NCBI RefSeq assembly: GCF_900188005.1
Contig: NZ_FZNR01000007.1
Coordinates: 124,001-188,000 of the forward strand
Length of the DNA: 64,000 bases
Origin: Actinoplanes regularis
Lineage (GTDB): Bacteria; Actinomycetota; Actinomycetes; Mycobacteriales; Micromonosporaceae
Direction: 5' to 3'
In this document: positions 32,304 through 39,533 of the stretch, one piece after another
How the letters are laid out: the number at the start of each line of letters is the position of its first letter
Numbering within the stretch: position 1 is the first letter of the stretch
The notes under the pieces: model-generated
The model's input: only the letters and a program-made list of their open reading frames with translations
What the model was told of the DNA's origin: nothing
Databases searched by the model: none
Program-made: the position numbers and the translations under genes

Positions 32304-34838
32304 TCAGCGCTTCCAGAAAGGCTTCGAGGTGCGAGCGGGTGGCGTCGCCGTGCCGAAGTCGGTCAGGACGCGAACAGCGCTGGACCACTTCTCGTCGAGC
32401 GGAGCGTCGCCGGTGAGGAGGGTGACCAGGTCGCGAAGCGGGCCGAATTCGTCGCCGTTCAGCGAGACGAGCAGCACGGTGAGCCGGCTGACCAGATCTT
32501 CGAGCAGGTCACGCCGCTCGTAGTCGGGCCGGTCGGCGGCGTCGCGCAACCGTCCTGCTTCGATCGTCGCCAGGTCGCGTGCATCGGCGAGCGGAATCCC
32601 GGCGTCGCTGTCGCGCGTCTGCCGGGCCCGTCCGAAGCCGCGAACAGGTCCGCCGATCCTGGAGACGTAGGAAGCGGGCGAGCCGGCCGGCGGAGCGATG
32701 CCCCCTGCGGCGGGAGGGGGACTGGCCAGCGGAACGCCGCCGCCTGCCGGGCCGGAAGGCTCGATGGGCGCCGCGTCGAGGTCCATCGCGCTGGCGGTCT
32801 CGGGGAAGTATTGGCCGGTCTTGTGAGCCTCGGCCGGGGCGAAGCGCGGAGCACCGGGTGCCGGAGCGCCAGGCGCCGGCGGGGTGGGCGGGAAGATCCG
32901 GGACCGGGCGGGCGCCGCCCCGCCCGGGAACGGCGAAGCGGCAGCGGCCAGGGTCATCCCGACGGCCATCGGTGGCATCGGTGGCTCCCAGCCGGAGGGC
33001 ATCTCGACCGGCTGGGTGACCCGCCGGACCTCGCCGCCCTCGTTCACCACCCGTGCGTCGACCGCGACGTACGCCGTGAACCGGCAGAGCACGCCGAACC
33101 GCAGTGACGTGTCCACGATCTGCTGCTCCAGCGTGTGGTCACCGGCCGCATACGCGTCCTCGAGGTCGCGCAGCCGTCCCCGCGCCCACTGCTTGGTGAC
33201 GGCGGGCTCGGCTCGCTCGTGGACGGCCACTGTGGTCCGGAAGTCCTTGTCGTCCCGGGTCCTGCCGGTCACCGTGAGGCTGCCCTCGGCGGGGCCTGAA
33301 TATCGCCCGGTGACCACCAGCGGCACTCCTGGGTAAAGCCCGGGCAGTCGCTGCGGGCTGCGGGTGCCTTCCACCGGCGTGAACCCGTCACCGGCGATCG
33401 ACAGGCCGGTGACCAGCGGCGCGCCGATCCGCCGGTGGATGTGCTCCATCGCCTCGTCCAGCCGGTCCTCGCTCTCGACCAGCTCGGCGCGGCCGGCGCC
33501 GAGCGCGGCCAGCCGACCCAGGAACCCGGCGTTGACCGCCCGGTCGATGCCGATGGTGTGCAGCCGGGTGCTGCCGATCAGCGGGGTGACCTCGTGGACG
33601 ATCTGGTCCTCGTTGCCGACCTGCCCGTCGGTGACCAGCACCAGCACCCTGTCCCGGCCGGTGCTGTCGGCGAGCAGACCGAGCCCGGCGGTCAGTGGGG
33701 TGAGCAGCTCGGTGCCGCCGCGGGCGTCGGCGCGGGCCAGGTGCTCAACCGCCCGGTACCGGTTGCGGTCGGTGGCCTCGTTCAGCCCGGCCGCCAACCC
33801 GTCCGGCCGCTCCACCTGGTGGTCGAAGGTCAGCACGGTGAACCGGTCGGCCGTGGTCAGGGTGTCGATGACCCGCGCCGCGGCCCGCCGGGCCGCGACC
33901 ATCTTCCAGCCGCCCATGCTGCCGGAGCGGTCGAGCAGCAGCACCACGTCCTTGGGGCGCGGTGGCGCGGATTCGACGGGCGGCAGGACGACTACCTGGT
34001 ACGTCCCCTGCTCGCCCTCATCATCCGGTACCGCGACGGCGGTCTGGCCACCCGGCGAATACGCCAGGCGCAGCACGAAGTCACGGTCGGCGCGATCGCC
34101 CGGAGCGATCTGGAGCTTGCCGTCCTTTTCGGACACCATGTGCAGGCTGGAACGGACGTCGCCGAGCTCCAGCCCGGCCGGGTCCACGGTCACGCCGAGG
34201 GAGAGCCGCAGCGGATTGGGGAAACCGGGCAGCAGCACCGGTGGGGAGATCCGGGAGGCGTCCGGAACGGCATCGGTGTCCGGCGCCTGCCCGTCGCCCG
34301 CGTAGGGCCCCGGCAGGGGAGCGCCGGGGATGTATCGCGGGGCCACGACCAGTGGGAACCGGTAGGTGGCGGCGCCGTCCTCGAACGGCATCGGGCCGAC
34401 CAGTCGCAGCCGGACGACGATCCGCTCACCGGGCAGGATGTTGCCGGCTCGCATGGTGAACACGTCGGGACGCTCCTGCTCGGCGATCGAGGCGCGCTGA
34501 CCTGCCGTGATGGCCTTGTCATAGGTCTCGCGGGCGGCGCCGCGCTCGCGCAGCTCGGCGGTGACCGTGCGGTCGTCGGCGGTCATCGTCATGCCGGTGA
34601 CCGCGGCCCGGTCGGGCAGCGGGAAGACGTAAGTGGCCTCCAGCGCGGTGTCGTGCGTGTTGACGAACTCGGCGGTCACCTCGGTGCGGGCGATCAGGCC
34701 GCTGATCGCGGCCTGCACGTCGAGCCGGTCCAGCGGGAGGTTGCCCCGGTCGGTGCGCATCGTCCCGAGCCCGGCCTCCGGCACCTGCCGGACACGCTCC
34801 AGCTCGGCGGGGCCCATCGGATTGACGTAGATGATCAC
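32304..34838 (-). CDS. VIT and von Willebrand factor A domain protein
   Basis: An 844-residue protein resembling inter-alpha-trypsin inhibitor heavy chains: VIT domain about 30-165 (LPLDRLDVQAAISGLIARTEVTAEFVNTHDTALEATYVFPLP ... ERPDVFTMRAGNILPGERI), VWA domain about 297-470 with a complete MIDAS start DRSGSMGG and Thr/Asp residues (GGTELL, LVTDGQVGNEDQ), a beta domain, a Pro/Ala-rich segment and a C-terminal helical part. No clear signal peptide is seen, so it may be cytosolic. It overlaps the upstream MerR gene by four bases, so it is expressed from the MerR promoter. Confidence 0.88.
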   Translation of the reverse strand: MIIYVNPMGPAELERVRQVPEAGLGTMRTDRGNLPLDRLDVQAAISGLIARTEVTAEFVNTHDTALEATYVFPLPDRAAVTGMTMTADDRTVTAELRERGAARETYDKAITAGQRASIAEQERPDVFTMRAGNILPGERIVVRLRLVGPMPFEDGAATYRFPLVVAPRYIPGAPLPGPYAGDGQAPDTDAVPDASRISPPVLLPGFPNPLRLSLGVTVDPAGLELGDVRSSLHMVSEKDGKLQIAPGDRADRDFVLRLAYSPGGQTAVAVPDDEGEQGTYQVVVLPPVESAPPRPKDVVLLLDRSGSMGGWKMVAARRAAARVIDTLTTADRFTVLTFDHQVERPDGLAAGLNEATDRNRYRAVEHLARADARGGTELLTPLTAGLGLLADSTGRDRVLVLVTDGQVGNEDQIVHEVTPLIGSTRLHTIGIDRAVNAGFLGRLAALGAGRAELVESEDRLDEAMEHIHRRIGAPLVTGLSIAGDGFTPVEGTRSPQRLPGLYPGVPLVVTGRYSGPAEGSLTVTGRTRDDKDFRTTVAVHERAEPAVTKQWARGRLRDLEDAYAAGDHTLEQQIVDTSLRFGVLCRFTAYVAVDARVVNEGGEVRRVTQPVEMPSGWEPPMPPMAVGMTLAAAASPFPGGAAPARSRIFPPTPPAPGAPAPGAPRFAPAEAHKTGQYFPETASAMDLDAAPIEPSGPAGGGVPLASPPPAAGGIAPPAGSPASYVSRIGGPVRGFGRARQTRDSDAGIPLADARDLATIEAGRLRDAADRPDYERRDLLEDLVSRLTVLLVSLNGDEFGPLRDLVTLLTGDAPLDEKWSSAVRVLTDFGTATPPARTSKPFWKR

Positions 34839-35563
34839 GACTCTCTCCTATCGGTGAGCCCACGGGACGCGAGCAGGTCGAGCAGGGGCCGGGCCAGGGT
34901 GGCGAGCTCTGCGCGGTCGGTGTAATCGAGATGGAGGGCACCGGGCACCAGCAGGATCACGCCGGCGCCGAGCGGAACGCCGGTGAGCAACCCGTTCAGG
35001 GGTAGACCGCCGAGGTCACCAAGGGGTGGGGGCACCTCGGGCATGCCTGGAGGTGCAGTGGGGAAGGCACCGGTGAGAGGTCCTATCCCGGTCGGCGTGA
35101 TCGAACCGGGCGGCGAGGACTCGAGCCTGTCGGCGGCCTCGGGGAACGACCAGTCGGGGGTCAGCTCAGGCGGGGCCGGGGCGGCGGGTGGAGCCTTCCA
35201 GAACGGTGCTCGGGGCGTCGCCGGCGGGGGTGGCGGAGGGTCGGCGGCGAGTAGCTCGGACGGCACCCGGGCAAGCTCGGTGAGCGCCTCTTCCGACACG
35301 CCGCTCAGCTCCGCCTGGATCTCGGCGAGTGTGCGCCCGGCTGCCTGAAGGCGCTTGACGGCGACGAGTTGCAGCAGGTGACGGGGGCCGTAGAGCGCAT
35401 TCCGGCCGCGCGTGCCGAGCGGCCGGTCGACCAGGCCGATCGTCGAATACCACCGGATCGAGCGGGGGTCGGGCAGATCCCGGACCCGGCCGTTGGGAGC
35501 GCCGGAATATTCCGCGGCGAGCGCGGTGCGCACCCGATCGACCAGCTCCTCCATCGTCCACAT
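34835..35563 (-). CDS. MerR-family regulator with Pro-rich linker and C-terminal domain
   Basis: A 242-residue protein whose first 100 residues are a MerR helix-turn-helix with its dimerisation helix (RDLPDPRSIRWYSTIGLVDRPLGTRGRNALYGPRHLLQLVAVKRLQAAGRTLAEIQAEL). A Pro-rich linker (PPPPPPATPRAPFWKAPP...) leads to a short C-terminal domain (GVPLGAGVILLVPGALHLDYTDRAELATLARPLLDLLASRGL) with no Cys/His metal site. The ATG at 35563 lies 11 bases from a perfect palindrome. It is co-translated with the VIT-VWA gene and divergent from a cyclase gene, both probably under its control. Confidence 0.85.
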   Translation of the reverse strand: MWTMEELVDRVRTALAAEYSGAPNGRVRDLPDPRSIRWYSTIGLVDRPLGTRGRNALYGPRHLLQLVAVKRLQAAGRTLAEIQAELSGVSEEALTELARVPSELLAADPPPPPPATPRAPFWKAPPAAPAPPELTPDWSFPEAADRLESSPPGSITPTGIGPLTGAFPTAPPGMPEVPPPLGDLGGLPLNGLLTGVPLGAGVILLVPGALHLDYTDRAELATLARPLLDLLASRGLTDRRES

Positions 35564-35573
35564 GACCAGAGCA

Positions 35574-35598
35574 TGACACTGTCATCGTGACAGTGTCA
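35574..35598. promoter_or_regulatory. Perfect palindromic operator between MerR and cyclase genes
   Basis: TGACACTGTCA (35574-35584), TCG, TGACAGTGTCA (35588-35598): 11-bp perfect arms with a 3-base centre. The size and position just upstream of the MerR start are those of a MerR-family operator. It also lies 23 bases upstream of the divergent cyclase start. Confidence 0.85.
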
Positions 35599-35621
35599 AC
35601 GTTTCGTGGCAGGATGGCGGC

Positions 35622-36314
35622 ATGCTGGAACGGCTGAGGCTGGTGAGCCTGTCGCACGTGAACGACCCGGCGCGGATCAGCGTCTTCCCGGGCGATCCGC
35701 CCTTCGAGCTGGCGACCGTCGCCACGCTCGACCGGGAGGGCTACTACCTACGGGCGGTCCGCGGCGGTGAGCACACCGGCACGCACTGGGGCGCACCCGG
35801 CCACTTCACCGAGGGCGCGCTGCTCGCCGACGAGTTGGAGCCGGCCGACCTGTTTCGGCCGGCGGTCAAGGTCGACGTGCGGGCCGCCTGCGCGGCCGAT
35901 CCGGGCCATGCGGTGACGATCGCCGAGCTGCAGGCGTGGGAGCAGCGCCACGGCCGTATCCCAGACGAGTCCGTGGTGATCATCTGGACCGGGTGGGAGG
36001 AGAGATTCGGATGCGCGGAGTTCGAACGGCACCCCGGCTTCGCGCCGGAGACGGTGCGGTGGCTGGTCGAGACCGGGCGGCTGGGGGAGCGGGGCGGCAC
36101 CGGCACCGACGCGTTCAGCCCGGATGTCAGCACGGATTCCGGGTTCACCGTCTCCAAACTGGTCTATCAGCGGCGTCGGATCAGCCTGGAGGTGCTGGCC
36201 CATCTCGCGGATCTGCCCGCCACCGGCGCATGGGTCCTGTGTGGCGGGCAGATCAATCGAGCCGGCTCCGGCTCGACCGCGCTCATCTACGGGGTCTTAC
36301 CACCCGTGGATTGA
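35622..36314 (+). CDS. Cyclase / kynurenine-formamidase-like protein
   Basis: A 230-residue member of the cyclase (PF04199) family, which includes arylformamidases. The metal-binding motif HxGTHxDxPxHF appears as HTGTHWGAPGHF (residues about 51-62), so both outer His and the second His are kept but the Asp is Gly, a change that could alter metal binding or activity. The rest is typical (FRPAVKVDVRAAC, SVVIIWTGWEERF, LPATGAWVLCGGQINRAGSGSTALIYGVLP). ATG 35622 is used; GTG 35643 is possible. It is divergent from merR and its 3' end overlaps the converging protease gene by 28 bases. Confidence 0.82.
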   Translation: MLERLRLVSLSHVNDPARISVFPGDPPFELATVATLDREGYYLRAVRGGEHTGTHWGAPGHFTEGALLADELEPADLFRPAVKVDVRAACAADPGHAVTIAELQAWEQRHGRIPDESVVIIWTGWEERFGCAEFERHPGFAPETVRWLVETGRLGERGGTGTDAFSPDVSTDSGFTVSKLVYQRRRISLEVLAHLADLPATGAWVLCGGQINRAGSGSTALIYGVLPPVD

Positions 36315-38428
36315 CCGTGCGACGCGACCGCGGTGTCGCCGTCCGGGGTCTGACCGCCGCCGGGCTGCACCACGCCGTTCACGGTCAGGGTGTAACGGGC
36401 GTACTGCTTGACCGTCCCGGTCGGGTCGTCCTGCGCCACGATCGCGACCACCTTGGGGTAGCCGTTCAGTTCCGCTGCCCGTTCGATCGGCACGATCGCG
36501 GCTCGCCGCTTCCCCAGCCCGACCAGCGACACGTGCCAGCCGTGCACCGCCACCGGATACCACTCGGTCGGCGACTTCCATCCCTCCAGCGAGTCGCTCA
36601 CGATCTTGTTCGCGCCGATCGACACGTCGCGGACATGCCAGCCGCCCTGGTTGACCGCGGCGTCACTGACGTAGCGGAAGCCCAGGAGGACCTTCTTCCC
36701 GGCGTACGCCTTGAGGTCGTAGCTCTCCTTGACGTCAGCGGCCTGGCCGGTCAGGCCGGGACCGAGCGGCCCCTTGACCGTGTTGTCCCCGGCCACGACG
36801 TCGTACGTCGCGCCTCCGTCGGCGGAGATCGTCACGTACCCGAAGTCGAAGTCCTTCTCCAGGCCGTAAGTGGTCGTGAAGCGCAGGACCGGATCGTCGG
36901 CGGGGACCTCGACCTGGTGTGCCGCGGTCTCGTCGGTGCCCGACTCGTTGCCGGAGAAGAGCTGGCCGGAGTCGAGCTTCCAGGCCAGCGCGGATGGCGG
37001 CAGCGTGTGCGCCCCGCTGAAGGTCACCGACTTCAGCGCCCCCCGTGGCAGCCGGATGAAGTCGGCGCCGTTGGGTGCCGCCCCCGCCCAGTTGTAGGTC
37101 GCCGGGTTCCCCAAGTTGATCGTGGAGCGCAGCCCGGCGGAGACCACCCGCTCGCGCGGCATCCCGAGCATCGTGCCGCCCGGCTCCCCGACCTCCTTGT
37201 CGACCAGGGTCATCACCTGGTAGTCATGCAGAACATCGGTCAGTTTGCTCTTCTCCGGCAGCGCCGCCTGCAGCGCGTCGAGCGAGTGGTGCTCGGCGTC
37301 CCGGTGCAGTTTGGTGATGATCTGCGCACCGAATTGGTCTCGCAGGTAGATCATCAGCTGGTAGACGATGCCGTAATCGGCGAGCACCTCGTTGGGCTGC
37401 CCCTCGTTCCACAGATTCAACGAGTTCTGTGGTCCGCCGCACTGGCGGGGGTTCGCGTTGTAGATCGTCTTGACGTTGCCGAAGCCCTGGTAACAGGCGA
37501 TGTGGCTGTCGAAGCCGAAGTGGTACACGCCGATCCGCGCGTCCGCGTACCCGGTCAGGGTCTGTGCGTAATCGGACAGCCCCTCGTTGAGCCAGTCCGC
37601 CTCGTTCGGGTCGATGTAGTACTCCAGCAGGTGCTGCCATTCGTGGGCGAAGGTGCCCTCGTACATCCGGGGACGGGCCGGGCGGCTGGTGCAGAGGTCG
37701 TCGGTCGGCTCGTTCTTCGGGTCGGCGCCGAGCCGGTGCTTCCAGTCGTAGGCGTCGATGGTCATCACGTTGCGGTCGAACAGCTCGTTGAGCTGCGCGG
37801 AGAAGAAGCCGGCGATGTAGGTCGGCCGCTCCGGGAAGTGGTAGAAGTTGTCGTCGCGGACGTTGTCGACCAGCGTCACCGTCTTGTCGCCGTCGCCGCT
37901 GAAGTCGCCCTCCATCCCCGGCTTGGCGCCCGAGCGGTTCGGCGGGGTGCTGAACGTCGCGGTCTCCAGCGGGTAGATGGTGTTGTCGAACTGGTCGACC
38001 AGGTCCGCCACCTGCGCGTCGGTCACCTCGACGGGGTCCTTGCGGCAGTCTCCCTCCGGGAACGCGAGGTCCTTGGCCACCCACACCTCGATGTGTTTAC
38101 CGACCGCCCGCAGTGTGTAGTCCTTGCGGTAGAGGTCGTGGTCGGTGTCGTTCAGCCCTACCCAGCTACGCACGGTTCCGACCGGCGGCGTCGCTCCCGG
38201 CGCGCTGCGGGCGGAAGGCTGCGGCTGGTAACGCGCCGACGGCAGGGCTTGGCCGTCGAGGCTGAGATGGGTACGGGTGAGCTCCCGGCTGTCGGTCACC
38301 GGCAGGACCCCGGCGTCCCCGTGTGCGGCGGGGGCGGGCGGCCGTCGGTGCTGCGCCTCGGCCGGGCTGGTGACGAGCGGGATCATGATCACGATTGCCG
38401 TGAAGCTGGCAAAACCGGTGCGATTCAC
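36287..38428 (-). CDS. Secreted M6/immune-inhibitor-A-like zinc metallopeptidase
   Basis: A 713-residue exported protein: signal peptide 1-26 (ending AEA), a pro-region, and a catalytic domain with the zinc motif TFAHEWQHLLEYYIDPNEADWLNEGLSDYAQ, which is HExxH followed by a Glu about 18 residues later as a possible third ligand. The C-terminal half is beta-rich with an immune-inhibitor-A-type carbohydrate-like module (FGYVTISADGGATYDVVAGD, VLLGFRYVSDAAVNQGGWHVRDVSIG). It should degrade proteins outside the cell. The end overlaps the cyclase gene by 28 bases on the opposite strand. A repeat array starts 140 bases upstream. Confidence 0.85.
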   Translation of the reverse strand: MNRTGFASFTAIVIMIPLVTSPAEAQHRRPPAPAAHGDAGVLPVTDSRELTRTHLSLDGQALPSARYQPQPSARSAPGATPPVGTVRSWVGLNDTDHDLYRKDYTLRAVGKHIEVWVAKDLAFPEGDCRKDPVEVTDAQVADLVDQFDNTIYPLETATFSTPPNRSGAKPGMEGDFSGDGDKTVTLVDNVRDDNFYHFPERPTYIAGFFSAQLNELFDRNVMTIDAYDWKHRLGADPKNEPTDDLCTSRPARPRMYEGTFAHEWQHLLEYYIDPNEADWLNEGLSDYAQTLTGYADARIGVYHFGFDSHIACYQGFGNVKTIYNANPRQCGGPQNSLNLWNEGQPNEVLADYGIVYQLMIYLRDQFGAQIITKLHRDAEHHSLDALQAALPEKSKLTDVLHDYQVMTLVDKEVGEPGGTMLGMPRERVVSAGLRSTINLGNPATYNWAGAAPNGADFIRLPRGALKSVTFSGAHTLPPSALAWKLDSGQLFSGNESGTDETAAHQVEVPADDPVLRFTTTYGLEKDFDFGYVTISADGGATYDVVAGDNTVKGPLGPGLTGQAADVKESYDLKAYAGKKVLLGFRYVSDAAVNQGGWHVRDVSIGANKIVSDSLEGWKSPTEWYPVAVHGWHVSLVGLGKRRAAIVPIERAAELNGYPKVVAIVAQDDPTGTVKQYARYTLTVNGVVQPGGGQTPDGDTAVASHGQSTGGKTP

Positions 38429-38569
38429 GAAGCGGACGTTACCTTCCTAAAGGTGCCAACATCCTCAACACGCGCAGTCGATCATGAAGCATCCCTGCGC
38501 TGCTCGCGATGAGCATCTTCAAGATCGGGCTCCCGCCCGGGACAGCGCCCGGCGGCGGTCCCGGTCCGG

Positions 38570-39019
38570 TGTGTGGACGGTGCCGGCGGGTTCGCGACGC
38601 GAAGTGTGCCGGGCCCGGGGTGTGTGGGCGGTAACGGGTGGTTTACGACGCGGATTACGCCAGGTCCGGGGGTGTGTGGGCAGGTTCGGCTGCTTTGCGA
38701 CGCGGATTACGCCGGGTCCGGGGTGTATCGGCGGTACTGCCTGGTCTACGACGCGGACCACGCCGGGTATGGGGCGTGGGCGGGACCGGCTGGGTCGCGA
38801 CATGGAGTACGCCGGGTTCGGGGTGTGGGCGGGACTGCCTGGGTCGCGACATGGACCACGCCGGGTATGGGGCGTGGGCGGGACCGGCTGGGTCGCGACA
38901 TGGAGTACGCCGGGTTCGGGGTGTGGGCGAGACTGCCTGGGTCGCGACATGGAGTACGCCGAGTTCGGGGTGTGGGCGAGACCGGCTGGTTCGCGACTCG
39001 GGGTATGGGCTGTTCTGGT
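38570..39019. repeat. Tandem array, 49-52-bp unit, nine copies, G-quadruplex-prone (array H)
   Basis: Copies begin at 38570, 38621, 38673, 38724, 38775, 38824, 38873, 38922 and 38971. The last five are exactly 49 bases apart and differ mainly in alternating ACCGGC/ACTGCC and GAGTAC/GACCAC positions. Junctions at 38765-38784, 38814-38833 and 38863-38882 read GGG-N3-GGGG-N3-GGG-C-GGG, a canonical quadruplex motif on the plus strand. The array lies between the protease start and the DUF6343 stop. A degenerate G-rich tail continues to about 39130. Confidence 0.95.
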
Positions 39020-39158
39020 GGTCGGGAGAGTGGGCCCGAGGCATTCGGCGGGGCCGGGCGGCTTGCGAGGCGGCGCATGGGTCGCTCTGGCGGTCGGTGA
39101 GGCCCGGGTCCGGGGATCGAGGTCGGGCGTGACTCGGATGGCGGAGTCGTCGCGGGAG

Positions 39159-39425
39159 CTACTCGAAAAGGCTGTGGTGCCGGTTGCCCTCGGCGCGGAA
39201 GCGGGCGCGGCGGCGCAACTGGATCACCGCGATGTCGATGAGAGCGACCGCCGCCCATGCTGCCAGCAGCCAACCCGGGACGGTCCAGCCGGTCCGGAAC
39301 AGCAATACCGACAGGATGGTGCAGACCACCAGACCGAACGCGGCCAGGATCAGCCGGAGGTTGAGCGGGCTGTACGGTTCCTCGACCGTGCCGCGGCGAC
39401 CATGAGGTTGCGGGCCGATGGGCAT
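39159..39425 (-). CDS. DUF6343 family small membrane protein
   Basis: An 88-residue protein with the DUF6343 pattern: EEPYSPLNLRLILAAFGLVVCTILSVLLFRTGW, a second helix WLLAAWAAVALIDIAVIQLRRRARFRAE and a basic end. Two membrane helices are predicted. The ATG at 39425 gives a family-like length; the frame runs on to 39473. It is divergent from the APC permease with about 110 bases between them. Function unknown. Confidence 0.8.
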   Translation of the reverse strand: MPIGPQPHGRRGTVEEPYSPLNLRLILAAFGLVVCTILSVLLFRTGWTVPGWLLAAWAAVALIDIAVIQLRRRARFRAEGNRHHSLFE

Positions 39426-39533
39426 AAACGCGAATCTACCCGTGTCGGGCGGACCGGAAACAACCTGCCCCAAGATCGTATAACTTCGATATCTTCGGCG
39501 TCTGGCACTGATCCGCTGTGGACAGGAGAAGCC

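Noticed and set aside
38570..39019. A CRISPR array
   Set aside because: Units of 49-52 bp follow one another directly with no unique spacers, and no cas gene is present; the same applies to the array at 42890-43335.
38484..39533. An N-terminal extension of about 350 residues to the APC permease
   Set aside because: The upstream part is the translation of the 49-52-bp array, whose period is not a multiple of three; the GTG at 39534 has an AGGAG site and starts a normal permease N-terminus.
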